Shown here: positions 53,723 through 62,802 of the stretch, one piece after another | How positions within the stretch are numbered: position 1 is the stretch's first letter | How the letters are laid out: each line of letters opens with the position of its first letter | NCBI GenBank assembly: GCA_927417275.1 | Contig: CAKMJV010000033.1 | Span: 33,573-97,572 of the forward strand | Length of the DNA: 64,000 bases | Origin: an uncultured Clostridia bacterium | GTDB lineage: Bacteria; Bacillota; Clostridia; Peptostreptococcales; Acidaminobacteraceae | Reading direction: 5' to 3' | Notes under the pieces: generated by a model | Database searches by the model: none | Told to the model about the DNA's origin: nothing | The model's input: only the letters and a program-made list of their open reading frames with translations | Position numbers and translations under genes: made by a program

Positions 53723-54760
53723 ATGGTGAAATTAACATCTTATTCAAAAAGTGCTGGTTGAGGCGCTAAAATCGGTCCTGAGACCTTAGCACAAGTTTTG
53801 TGCGATTTACCTAAGTTCCAAAGTGAACAATTGTTGGTTGGCTTTGAATCGTCTGATGATGCTGCTGTCTATGAAATAAGTGCATCACAAGCGATTATTC
53901 AGACGCTAGATTTCTTTACACCCATAGTTGATGATCCGTATACATTTGGCGCTATAGCAGCAGCAAATGCTTTAAGTGATGTTTATGCCATGGGAGGAAC
54001 CCCAGTTCTTGCTATGAATATAGTTGGGTTTCCTAATTTCTTAAGTCCAAGTATTTTAAAATCAATCCTGCACGGCGGTTCGGATAAAGTTAAAGAAGCG
54101 CAAGCCTTATTGGTTGGCGGTCATTCTATAGAAGACGATGAACCGAAATATGGACTCTCGGTGATGGGGCAAGTACACCCTAAACGAATTTGGAAAAACA
54201 TTGGCGCAAGACCTGGAGATGTGCTACTTTTAACCAAACCCTTAGGAATCGGTATTTTAACGACAGCCCTAAAAGCAGAGTTGCTATCACCTGTTGAAAT
54301 TGACGAAATTTCTAATGTGATGATGACGCTTAATAAAGTGCCCACGGTATCATTTATTGCGGAAGAAATTGATGTACATGCCTGTACAGACATTACTGGA
54401 TTTGGATTGTTGGGGCATGCAACAGAAATGGCAAGAGGCAGTAATGTCACTATAGTGATCGAATCATCGCATGTACCTTATATCGAAAAGGCAAAAACAT
54501 ATGCTGAAATGGGCATCATCCCAGGTGGCGCATATAAGAATAGAGACTTTGTAAAAGATACAACAGTTTATGCAGAAACATGCGAAGATTTCATGGTAGA
54601 TTTATTATGTGATCCTCAAACATCAGGCGGTCTTTTATTTGCATTGCCAAAAGAAGCCGTCGATGCCGTAACAAAGATTTTGATAAAAGAAGCGACTTTA
54701 CCTTATGCATTTGTGGGCTATGTCATTGATAAGCAACCTTTTGATATTGAGGTTAAGTAA
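53723..54760 (+). CDS. selD: Selenophosphate synthetase SelD, a selenoprotein (in-frame UGA = Sec13)
   Basis: This 345-residue enzyme makes selenophosphate from selenide and ATP, the selenium donor for Sec. ATG 53723 lies 7 nt after AAAGGAGG, and codon 13 is TGA (53759-53761) in SYSKSAG-U-GAKIG, exactly where SelD has its catalytic Cys or Sec; the essential Lys16 follows. The frame is otherwise open to 54760 with normal SelD sequence (LDFFTPIVDDPYTFGAIAAANALSDVYAMGG, CDPQTSGGLL). Ordinary gene callers would start at 53798 and lose the active site. A SECIS-like hairpin follows the UGA. It heads selD-selA-selB. Confidence 0.95.
53765..53790 (+). promoter_or_regulatory. Bacterial SECIS-like hairpin in selD
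   Basis: Three nucleotides after the UGA, GCTAA (53765-53769) pairs with TTAGC (53786-53790). A 4-nt 5' bulge AATC, containing a U, separates this from an upper stem GGTC/GACC (53774-53777 with 53782-53785), topped by a CTGA loop with a G. The short stem, U-containing bulge and G in the loop are the features that SelB recognises in bacterial SECIS elements. Confidence 0.8.
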
Positions 54761-54787
54761 TTGAGGTTAATTAATTGAGGTGAAGTG
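54746..54787 (+). repeat. Triplicated 14-bp segment carrying Shine-Dalgarno-like cores
   Basis: Three tandem copies of a 14-mer (ATTGAGGTTAAGTA, ATTGAGGTTAATTA, ATTGAGGTGAAGTG) span the selD stop codon and the selA ribosome binding site. Each has a GAGGT core; only the last is at proper distance from the selA start. Probably a local slippage duplication. Confidence 0.85.
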
Positions 54788-54790
54788 TTG

Positions 54791-56170
54791 ATGTTATCAG
54801 AAAAGCAAAATGACCTTTTGAAGCAGTTACCCAAAGTAGATTTACTGATTATGGGTTTACCTGAAACCTTTCAAAAACACATGAGAACCAAAACAATCGT
54901 TCAAGATGTAATCGATGAACTTCGGCAATCAATCTTGGATAATCAACACGTAAATGTTTCTTTAAAAGATGTAAGTGAGGAAATCATCAGAAGGCTAAAT
55001 TTGAGTGATTCACCAAATCTCAAACGCGTAGTAAATGCCACTGGGATCGTACTCCATACCAATTTAGGTAGATCCGTATTATCTAAATCTATTATGCATC
55101 ACCTTACTGAAACGATGACACACTATAACACCCTTGAATTTGACCTAGAGACGGGTTCGAGAGGTTCAAGGTATAACCATATAGAAAATGTTCTCTGTCG
55201 GCTAACAAGCGCTGAGAGCGCTGTAGTGGTAAATAATAACGCAGCAGCTGTCATGTTGATACTCAATACATTGGCGAAAGATAAAGAAGTGGTAATTTCT
55301 AGAGGTGAACTGGTGGAAATCGGTGGTTCCTTTAGAATCCCACAAGTGATGGCAGCGAGTCAATCGAAAATGGTTGAAGTAGGAACGACAAATAAAACAC
55401 ATTTATCTGATTATGAACAAGCCATCCATAGTGAAACGGCTATGGTCCTAAAAGTACACACAAGTAATTATAAAGTGTTAGGCTTCACTGAATCGGTGTC
55501 GCGTGAGGAACTTGCGAAGTTAGCACATAAAAAAGACATCGTTTTCTACGAGGATTTAGGAAGTGGTATTTTATTTGATTTTGATGCTTTAATTGACTTA
55601 GATGAACCGATCATTTCAAAAACTTTAGAACAAGGATGTGATTTGGTTTCCTTTTCTGGAGACAAGTTATTAGGGGCCAGTCAAGCAGGCATTATTTTGG
55701 GAAAAAAGCATCTGATTGATCAAATCAAAAAAAATCAGTTATTAAGAGCTTTTAGAATCGATAAATTGTCGTTAGCTGTACTAGAAAGTACCTTATTACT
55801 CTATGAAAAAAACGGCGATGAGATCCCCACACGCGCCATGATGGCGCTTTCTGAAACTGCGATACTCGAAAAGGTAAATGCGTTTACGAATCTATATAAA
55901 CATCAACTTGAACGATTGCGTCTAACGTATGAAATCATCCCGATGTCATCAGAGGTCGGTGGCGGTGCATTGCCACTTAAAACAATGCCCGCGTTTGGCT
56001 TGGCTATAAAGTTTCCAAATGGTATTAATAAAATTCAAACGAGACTACGCCAGTATGAAGTTCCTATTATCGCATCGATTAAAGAGGATGCTATTTTATT
56101 TAACTTTAGGACGATATTCGAAGAAGACTATGCGCTGATTATCCGCGCATTAGAACAGGCGATTTTATGA
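54791..56170 (+). CDS. selA: L-seryl-tRNA(Sec) selenium transferase SelA
   Basis: This 459-residue PLP enzyme converts Ser-tRNA(Sec) to Sec-tRNA(Sec) using selenophosphate. The N-terminal helical domain binds tRNA(Sec). The core has RVVNATGIVLHTNLGRSVLS, NNAAAVMLILNTLA and the PLP lysine in SFSGDKLLGASQAGI. I start at ATG 54791, 7 nt after GAGGTGA, rather than at the in-frame GTG or TTG just before it. The gene overlaps selB by 4 nt, so translation is coupled. Confidence 0.95.
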   Translation: MLSEKQNDLLKQLPKVDLLIMGLPETFQKHMRTKTIVQDVIDELRQSILDNQHVNVSLKDVSEEIIRRLNLSDSPNLKRVVNATGIVLHTNLGRSVLSKSIMHHLTETMTHYNTLEFDLETGSRGSRYNHIENVLCRLTSAESAVVVNNNAAAVMLILNTLAKDKEVVISRGELVEIGGSFRIPQVMAASQSKMVEVGTTNKTHLSDYEQAIHSETAMVLKVHTSNYKVLGFTESVSREELAKLAHKKDIVFYEDLGSGILFDFDALIDLDEPIISKTLEQGCDLVSFSGDKLLGASQAGIILGKKHLIDQIKKNQLLRAFRIDKLSLAVLESTLLLYEKNGDEIPTRAMMALSETAILEKVNAFTNLYKHQLERLRLTYEIIPMSSEVGGGALPLKTMPAFGLAIKFPNGINKIQTRLRQYEVPIIASIKEDAILFNFRTIFEEDYALIIRALEQAIL

Positions 56171-58047
56171 ATCGACACCTTGTATTTGGAACGGCAGGAC
56201 ATGTTGATCATGGCAAGACCTCATTTATAAAAAGTCTTACAGGCATGGATACGGATCGATTGGAAATGGAAAAAGAACGTGGTATAACCATAGAAAATGG
56301 ATATGCCCATTTGACTTTATCATCTGGTGCTACAGTGGGTTTTATAGATGTGCCTGGTCATGAAAAATTTATTAAAACCATGCTCGCTGGCGCAATGGGT
56401 ATGGATGCTGTGATACTTATTATCGCAGCAGATGAAGGTATAAAACCACAGACATTGGAACACCTTAATATCATTAAGCATTTAAATGTTAAAAAAGGAT
56501 TTGTTCTAATCACAAAAGCTGATTTGTCGGATGATTTGTCCATCAGTAATTTAACATGTGACATTGTGGAACTGGTTAAAGGGAGTGTGTTTGAAGCTGC
56601 ACCGATCTTAACGTATTCTATTATGCATCCAGAATGTAAAAGTGCTGTTGTTTTTGAAATAGAGCAAATTGCGAATGCGGACTATGAAAGGCCCAACCAT
56701 GCCTCATCAAGAATACATGTTGATCGTGTATTTACCAGAAAAGGATTTGGCACAGTGGTTACCGGTACATTGATTGAAGGAGAAATTAAAACAGGAGAAA
56801 CCCTTTACGCCTATCCTGGTGATAAGGTTTGTCGAGTAAAGGGCATACATGTATATGGTCATCCATCATCAGTGGTATATTATGGTCAACGCGCTGCATT
56901 AAATCTTTCAGTACCGCTTGACGCTGTAAAAAAAGGGGATGTATTGTCATCGCAAAGTACATTTCAACCGACGATGATCATCGATATCGCTTTAAAAGCG
57001 GACACACAAGTCACGCATTGGCAACGATTAAAACTATACCATGGCACACGTGAGGTGCTTTGTCGTATCGTTTTACCAGGGGGAAAGTCCGTTGAAGCAA
57101 ACACGCAGATTAATGTGCAATTACGACTTGAATCGCCCATATATTGTAAAAATAACGACAAAGTCATATTAAGAAATTTTTCACCCACACAAACCATAGG
57201 TGGGGGAAAGGTGTTAAATGCCCATGCAAAAAAGAAAAAAAGTGATGTTGATATAAACGATAATGCCATAGAAATGAATGAGATTATAGAAACACTCAAA
57301 TTAAACTCAATTGTTTTTGAGTACAATTCAAATACTTTTGCGGGTACCTCATTAAGTATATTAAATGCGCGAGAGCGTTTAAACACGCTGATTGAACAAG
57401 CGTTGGTTTTGATCCTAGAGGATCCGTACATGATTTTGACCAGTCAATATTCAAAAATAGAAAAAAGTGCGCTAAATGAAGTGCGATTATATCATCAAAC
57501 ATATCCTTTGCGTGTAGGTATACCACGAGAAACACTGCGTTCAAAAATAAGCAAAAACATAAATTATCCATTATCTGCAAAAGAGTTTTCACTTATTTTG
57601 AAACGGTTAAATGGTGATTTAGATTTGGTTGAAAAGGGTGAATCCATCGCTTTAAACACATATAAGCATCCCTATTCAAAACAAGAAAGACTACTAATGG
57701 ATTCGATTTTGAATCAAGTTAGATGTCATCCGCAACATTTGGTTTCATTTGCTGAACTCGAAAAAGGTTCTTTTAATAAAATTCTCATAAAAGAAATGCT
57801 GAATCATTTGATTAATTATGAATTTCTTGTTAAAATTAATGATGAATACGTCATAGATGTTAAGGATTACTTATCATGTAAAGAACAGTTGATTCATTAT
57901 TTATCTAAACACGATTATATCGAAGTTGCATCTTATAGAGATTTATTAGGGTTTTCTAGAAAATCAACTGTGACGTTATTAGAACATTTTGACAAAATTC
58001 AACTCACACAGCGTATTGATAATAAACGCATTATAAATAAATTATGA
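56167..58047 (+). CDS. selB: Selenocysteine-specific translation elongation factor SelB
   Basis: This 626-residue GTPase brings Sec-tRNA(Sec) to UGA codons that carry a SECIS. The N-terminal EF-Tu-like part has G1 GTAGHVDHGKTS, GITIENGYAHL, G3 DVPGHEKF and G4 TKAD, followed by the beta-barrel domains (about 175-345). The C-terminal winged-helix domains (about 440-626) bind the SECIS loop; they end LGFSRKSTVTLLEHFDKIQLTQRIDNKRII. All expected parts are present. It completes selDAB; the tRNA is encoded 5 kb downstream. Confidence 0.95.
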   Translation: MNRHLVFGTAGHVDHGKTSFIKSLTGMDTDRLEMEKERGITIENGYAHLTLSSGATVGFIDVPGHEKFIKTMLAGAMGMDAVILIIAADEGIKPQTLEHLNIIKHLNVKKGFVLITKADLSDDLSISNLTCDIVELVKGSVFEAAPILTYSIMHPECKSAVVFEIEQIANADYERPNHASSRIHVDRVFTRKGFGTVVTGTLIEGEIKTGETLYAYPGDKVCRVKGIHVYGHPSSVVYYGQRAALNLSVPLDAVKKGDVLSSQSTFQPTMIIDIALKADTQVTHWQRLKLYHGTREVLCRIVLPGGKSVEANTQINVQLRLESPIYCKNNDKVILRNFSPTQTIGGGKVLNAHAKKKKSDVDINDNAIEMNEIIETLKLNSIVFEYNSNTFAGTSLSILNARERLNTLIEQALVLILEDPYMILTSQYSKIEKSALNEVRLYHQTYPLRVGIPRETLRSKISKNINYPLSAKEFSLILKRLNGDLDLVEKGESIALNTYKHPYSKQERLLMDSILNQVRCHPQHLVSFAELEKGSFNKILIKEMLNHLINYEFLVKINDEYVIDVKDYLSCKEQLIHYLSKHDYIEVASYRDLLGFSRKSTVTLLEHFDKIQLTQRIDNKRIINKL

Positions 58048-58060
58048 TTGGAGTGAAAGC

Positions 58061-58765
58061 ATGGCAGAGAAAATTTTGGTAGTAGACGATGAACCAATTT
58101 TATTAAAAGGACTTAAATTTAGCTTAGAACAAGAAGGATATGAAGTTGAAACTGCTGTAGATGGTAAAGAAGCATATGATAAGATTTTAGCAAACACATA
58201 TGATGCTGTCATATTAGATTTAATGTTACCGGGAATGGATGGTTTAGAAGTTTGTAAAAAGGTACGTGAAAAATTAATGGTGCCTATATTAATGTTAACT
58301 GCTAAAGATGATGATTCTAGCAAAGTGCTTGGGTTAGAGTATGGAGCAGACGATTACATCACAAAACCTTTTAATATGCTTGAGTTAAAAGCGCGTATTA
58401 AAGCCATTTTAAGAAGGGTACAAATTACAGATCAAAACATGACTTCAAACATTCTAAATATTGGTGATTTTAACATTAATACATTGGGACGAAAAGTTAC
58501 CATAAATAGCCAACAAGTTAACTTAACAGCTAAGGAATTTGATTTGCTGTTATTATTAATCATGAATGAGGAAAAAGTCTATTCTAGAGAAGAGTTATTA
58601 GAGACCATTTGGGGATATGAGTATTTTGGTGATGTAAGAACGGTAGACGTGCATATTCGTCGATTGAGAGAAAAAATAGAAACAAATTCATCTCAACCAG
58701 ATTATATATTGACTAAATGGGGAGTGGGCTATTATTTTAAAAACAAAAAGAAAAAAACGGTTTAA
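58061..58765 (+). CDS. OmpR/PhoB-family response regulator (WalR-like)
   Basis: This 234-residue regulator has a receiver domain (LVVDDEP, phosphoacceptor aspartate in AVILDLMLPGMDGLE near 52, Thr in LMLTAKDD, Lys in ITKPFN) and a C-terminal winged-helix DNA-binding domain (LTAKEFDLLLLLIMN, RTVDVHIRRLREKIE, ILTKWGVGYYF). It is closest in style to WalR/YycF-type regulators of wall metabolism. GGAGTG precedes the start, 14 nt after selB, so it could be expressed with the sel operon. The kinase frame overlaps its end. Confidence 0.93.
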   Translation: MAEKILVVDDEPILLKGLKFSLEQEGYEVETAVDGKEAYDKILANTYDAVILDLMLPGMDGLEVCKKVREKLMVPILMLTAKDDDSSKVLGLEYGADDYITKPFNMLELKARIKAILRRVQITDQNMTSNILNIGDFNINTLGRKVTINSQQVNLTAKEFDLLLLLIMNEEKVYSREELLETIWGYEYFGDVRTVDVHIRRLREKIETNSSQPDYILTKWGVGYYFKNKKKKTV

Positions 58766-60158
58766 TAGCATTAGGTGGAAACTTGTTTCCACCTATTTAA
58801 TATTAATCACCTTTATCATGATTTTAACGACATTCTTCATAAAAGACTATTTGGTTAAAAGCAATGTAGAAGAATTGCAATCGAAATTACTTACCATTGA
58901 CGCCATGGTAGCAAATCAAATTGGTCCATTTATGAGCAATGTAGATAATGCTTATACTTTTAGGTATATTGAAGATATCGTAAAGCAAAACAGTTTAAAT
59001 CATGAAGCGCGCGTTATCGCGATTGATCGTATGGGATTGGTTGTCGCTGACTCGTATGATGTGCTCAAAGGAAGTCCGCTTGAACTTTTTGAAGTCGAAA
59101 GCGCATTAAGTGGTGTTTCTAGATCTAACATCTATCAGTTTGAAGGGGATTATTTGCTATATACAGCAGTGCCAACCTATGATAGAGGAACAGTGGTTGG
59201 TGCAACTTTTATGTCTATTGAAGCCAATTCAATTTTTAATGAGATCAACCTTTTCATGGAAAAATTAATGGTTATTTTTGCCATGGGCATTTTTATTTCT
59301 CTATTAATCAGTATTGTATTTGCAGACATTATTTCTAAACCGATAGAGAAGTTAACGGATTCCGTTAAGACCATTACATTTGGTAAATATGATACCAAAG
59401 TTGATGTAAATGGCAGTGATGAAATTGGCGATTTAGGTAGTGCTTTTAATCTCATGACCACTAAATTGTATCAAGTTGAGGAGCGTAGAAAAAAATTCGT
59501 ATCCAATGTTTCACATGAACTTAGAACGCCTATGACTTCGATGAAAATCGTTTCAGATACATTGCTCTCTGCACCTTCATGGGAAGAAGCCGTATATCGA
59601 GAGTTTATGTTTGATATTAACTCGGAAATTGATCGACTGAATAAAATCATCGACAGTTTGTTATATTTGGTAAAAGTTGAAAAAGATGAAATTGAGTTGG
59701 ATTATAGTGAAACGTATGTCAATTATCTGCTTGAGTGGGTCGTTAAAACCATTAAACCGATTGCACTGACTAAAAATATAGCAATTGAACTGATTTCTAA
59801 TCCAAAAATTCAAATGCAAATTGACCAGGATAAGATGCAACAATGTCTGTTAAATATCATTGGAAACGCAGTTAAATACACACCTGAATCAGGTAATGTA
59901 TGGGTTGAACTTGAAGATGCTAAAGATCTGATTCTAATAAGAGTAAAAGACAATGGTATAGGTATTCCAGAAAAAGATTTACCTTATATATTTGATCGCT
60001 TTTATAGGGTGGATGAAGCACGTGCAAGAAAAACAGGTGGCACTGGACTCGGCCTTGCCATCGCACAGCAAATCATACAACTCCACCAAGGCAATATTCA
60101 AGTGTTTAGTACCTTTGGCGTTGGCACAGAAATCATAATCAGTTTACCGAAAAAGTAG
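58731..60158 (+). CDS. Membrane sensor histidine kinase (WalK-like), probable ATT start
   Basis: The kinase frame runs from 58713 to 60158, but its first ATG (58818) would cut the first membrane helix in half. Upstream in frame the sequence continues KTKRKKRFNSIRWKLVSTYLILITFIM, the normal start of such kinases, so I place the start at ATT 58731, 6 nt after GGAG; no ATG, GTG or TTG is available there. Domains are: helix, extracytoplasmic sensor (about 35-170), second helix, HAMP, HisKA (VSNVSHELRTPMTSM), and HATPase_c with N (NIIGNAVKY), G1 (DNGIGIP) and G2 (GGTGLGLA) boxes. It partners the regulator upstream and probably monitors the cell wall. Confidence 0.85.
   Translation: MILKTKRKKRFNSIRWKLVSTYLILITFIMILTTFFIKDYLVKSNVEELQSKLLTIDAMVANQIGPFMSNVDNAYTFRYIEDIVKQNSLNHEARVIAIDRMGLVVADSYDVLKGSPLELFEVESALSGVSRSNIYQFEGDYLLYTAVPTYDRGTVVGATFMSIEANSIFNEINLFMEKLMVIFAMGIFISLLISIVFADIISKPIEKLTDSVKTITFGKYDTKVDVNGSDEIGDLGSAFNLMTTKLYQVEERRKKFVSNVSHELRTPMTSMKIVSDTLLSAPSWEEAVYREFMFDINSEIDRLNKIIDSLLYLVKVEKDEIELDYSETYVNYLLEWVVKTIKPIALTKNIAIELISNPKIQMQIDQDKMQQCLLNIIGNAVKYTPESGNVWVELEDAKDLILIRVKDNGIGIPEKDLPYIFDRFYRVDEARARKTGGTGLGLAIAQQIIQLHQGNIQVFSTFGVGTEIIISLPKK
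58773..58794 (+). repeat. Perfect inverted repeat at the start of the kinase gene
   Basis: AGGTGGAAAC-TT-GTTTCCACCT forms a hairpin 8 nt after the regulator stop. It lies within the predicted kinase coding sequence (residues IRWKLVSTY) and is followed by ATTTAATATT rather than a T tract. It could slow polymerase or limit kinase translation relative to the regulator. Confidence 0.6.
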
Positions 60159-60174
60159 AATGGGGTGTGTTATA

Positions 60175-61041
60175 TTGAAATTTACGTATAGAATTGTTTT
60201 AATTCTTTTACTCACTACCATAATTGCCACTGTTGGACTAATAATTAATACGCAGTTTAGAGTGTTAAACCAAGAAGAATATGTGTCGCCTGAAAAGGGA
60301 AAAGTCAAACTTGACGCAGGATTATACTACGTTTATGATGGTGCATTGAGACGACAGTCTCAAAGTATTTTGGTTACGGACTTAAATTTTGGAAAGGCAA
60401 TCGTTGAAACTTTAAGAGCCAATACAGAAGAAACCGCGCTTCACTCCATATTTGATTATAAAATTGAAATTAATTCTGTAAACCAAGTGAATGACATCTG
60501 TTACATTAACTTTGAACAGACACCCGCACTGTTAGAATTATGGAAAGAAGACGATTTAGCGCTATATATATGGTCTTTGGTAAACAGTCTAACCGAAACA
60601 AATCAGATAAATAGCGTTCAAATTTTAATAAATGGCAAGCAGTATAATCGATGGATTAACGATTTTAATTTAAGCAATCCACTGCCTAGAATGGAAACAT
60701 ACATTTATTCAAAAGAAAAGACTGCTGCAGACACTGTTGTTGATTTTATAGATTATATTAAAAATATGCGTTTTGATTTAGCCTATAGCTTAATATCAAA
60801 TGAGAGCATGACACAATATGATTATTCTTCCTTTGTTCGGTATGCAAATGCCTATATTGACCAGTATAGAGGATATGAAGTCACACCAAGTTATACAAAA
60901 GTTTACCCCAATCACGATGAAGTGATCGTTAAGTTAACACGGTGGATTGAGGCCGATGGATACGCGCAACAAATGCTTCGAAAATGGCATGTAAAACAGG
61001 AAGATGGCGCTTTTCGAATAGACATTATGAACGAGAATTAA
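60175..61041 (+). CDS. GerMN-domain membrane-anchored protein
   Basis: This 288-residue protein has an N-terminal membrane anchor (about 5-24) and an extracytoplasmic GerMN-type domain (about 60-170: SILVTDLNFGKAIVETLRANTEETALHSIF...INFEQTPALLELWKEDDLALYIWSLVNSLTETNQINSVQILINGKQY), then a beta-rich C-terminal region (WHVKQEDGAFRIDIM). GerMN proteins bind wall or spore material and are frequently encoded after WalRK-type systems. I start at TTG 60175, 7 nt after GGGGTG; an ATG at 60160 overlaps that site. It is 16 nt after the kinase stop. Confidence 0.8.
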   Translation: MKFTYRIVLILLLTTIIATVGLIINTQFRVLNQEEYVSPEKGKVKLDAGLYYVYDGALRRQSQSILVTDLNFGKAIVETLRANTEETALHSIFDYKIEINSVNQVNDICYINFEQTPALLELWKEDDLALYIWSLVNSLTETNQINSVQILINGKQYNRWINDFNLSNPLPRMETYIYSKEKTAADTVVDFIDYIKNMRFDLAYSLISNESMTQYDYSSFVRYANAYIDQYRGYEVTPSYTKVYPNHDEVIVKLTRWIEADGYAQQMLRKWHVKQEDGAFRIDIMNEN

Positions 61042-61131
61042 TTTACTTGTAATCTATCTGTCATGGCTTTATAAGTACATGAAGCATATAATGGGTGATA
61101 GAGGATACACGCGTGAAAGGAGGAAGTTCAT

Positions 61132-62778
61132 ATGTTTTTAAGAAACGAAAGATTTAAAGCGCTATTTAAAAAAATCGCATTATTGATCGTCGTATTAAGT
61201 TTGGTTCATCCAGCGGTTGTTGTAGCGGATACGCACTTTACTGATGTCCCTAAAACACATTGGATTAAGCCGATTTTAGACTACTTGGTGGAAAATCAAG
61301 TTATTGAACCTACTTCGAATTTAAATTTGGGAAGCACATTGTCAAAAAATGAGTGGCATCAACTGATACAATCTAGTGGCATATACAAATCTCAAGTCGA
61401 ACCAAGTGCAACCTTTTTTGATGCAACAAACAAGATCTCACGTATTGAGGCTTTGGATCTCTTAGTGAATCAAATGGGATTAAATGGGGTATTAGAGTCT
61501 ATCAAATATGGTTCAACCAGTTTCATAGATGTCGCTGGATACGAATCACTGATGCAACTCGCTCAAGATTTGGGATGGGTTTCAGTAAATGCGACTAAAA
61601 CTTTTAGACCAAATGCCGTTTTAACAAAAGAAGAAAGTTATGCATTACTCTATAATGTCCATAAATCGCAAGCAAATAACTTAGAAGTCTTACACAGTTA
61701 CTATGCCATTAGTTCTTTTAGTCAAATCGATTTTTCAAAAGAGTTAAGTGCGCTTAGTTATGGTTGGGGACGTATAGAGTTTAGTAATGATCAGAAGTCA
61801 ATACTCATAAACATGACAGGTGCAAATAATAACGAATATAGAGTGCCTACAGGTTACACCTCCGCATTATCTGGCAGTGCACACGATGACTTGTTAAAGC
61901 AGTTAATGCTCTTTGTAAAAGAGGAAACCATCTATGATCAAAGTACACAGAAAAACATTAGATTAGCAGATTATATTCTTATGGATGAAAATCGTTCTGA
62001 ATCCGTTGCAAATCAAATTGTAAATACATTGTTAAACAATTCATATAATATTCCATTTGATGGTGTACTCATCGATTTTGAAGGTTTAAAAGGAGACACA
62101 CAAGCATTAAATTTTAATCGATTTCTAAAGCAGTTAGAATCTAAGTTAAGTAAACACGACTTAAAACTAACTGTTGCTGTACATCCTGTGAGACAGAATG
62201 GATTGTCTTATTATGATGGATATGACTACAAAACCATAGGCGATTATTCTGACTACGTGGTTTTGATGGCACACGATTATGAACCAAAGCGACTTAGTCT
62301 CTCTGAAATGGAGACGGGTTATACAGTGACACCTTTAGCGCCACTTGATGAGGTATACATTGCTTTAAGAGCGATAACGGATTCTAAAACGGGCGTTAAA
62401 GATCGTTCAAAAGTTTTGCTTCAATTTTCCATGGACTCTGTACAATGGAAGTTAAAAGATGGGAAGATTATCAATGAAGTGCCCTATAGACCAACCTATT
62501 CGGCGATACAATCTAGGCTTTCATCGGATGCGATAAGTGCTTTTTCTTTAAAACTACAAAGCCCGTACTTGATTTTTGAAGATGCAACAGATGGTTCAAG
62601 AAATGTGATTTGGTATGAAAATGCTTCAAGTATACAAGCAAAGATTAATTTAGCAAAGGCGTTTGAGATAGGCGGACTTTCTGTCTGGCGATTGGGTACT
62701 ATACCAGATGCCAGTCTAACATCAGAATCCGACGATTCTCTAGACATATGGCGTCAAATTATAAGTAATTATCGTTAG
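61132..62778 (+). CDS. Secreted SLH-domain protein with GH18-type glycoside hydrolase domain
   Basis: This 548-residue exported protein has a signal peptide (about 12-33) and SLH-like repeats up to about 180 (FTDVPKTHWIKPILDYLVENQVIEP; FIDVAGYESLMQLAQDLGWV), which would attach it to the wall. A GH18-type barrel follows with the catalytic region FDGVLIDFEGL (near 308-318, acid Glu), AVHPVR and YVVLMAHDYEPKR. It resembles YaaH/CwlL-style wall glycosidases acting on N-acetylglucosamine or muropeptides. GGAGGAAG precedes the start. It fits a wall-remodelling role with the two-component system. Confidence 0.87.
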   Translation: MFLRNERFKALFKKIALLIVVLSLVHPAVVVADTHFTDVPKTHWIKPILDYLVENQVIEPTSNLNLGSTLSKNEWHQLIQSSGIYKSQVEPSATFFDATNKISRIEALDLLVNQMGLNGVLESIKYGSTSFIDVAGYESLMQLAQDLGWVSVNATKTFRPNAVLTKEESYALLYNVHKSQANNLEVLHSYYAISSFSQIDFSKELSALSYGWGRIEFSNDQKSILINMTGANNNEYRVPTGYTSALSGSAHDDLLKQLMLFVKEETIYDQSTQKNIRLADYILMDENRSESVANQIVNTLLNNSYNIPFDGVLIDFEGLKGDTQALNFNRFLKQLESKLSKHDLKLTVAVHPVRQNGLSYYDGYDYKTIGDYSDYVVLMAHDYEPKRLSLSEMETGYTVTPLAPLDEVYIALRAITDSKTGVKDRSKVLLQFSMDSVQWKLKDGKIINEVPYRPTYSAIQSRLSSDAISAFSLKLQSPYLIFEDATDGSRNVIWYENASSIQAKINLAKAFEIGGLSVWRLGTIPDASLTSESDDSLDIWRQIISNYR

Positions 62779-62802
62779 AATAAAAGTATAAAGAGGACGT
62801 AT

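Noticed and set aside
53759..53761. Stop codon making selD a truncated gene or pseudogene
   Set aside because: The codon sits exactly at the known Cys/Sec active-site position, is followed by a SECIS-like hairpin, and the full Sec machinery is present.
58751..58757. Run of seven A as a -1 frameshift site joining regulator and kinase
   Set aside because: The kinase frame is +1 relative to the regulator, which -1 slippage would not reach, and the regulator already ends with a complete DNA-binding domain.
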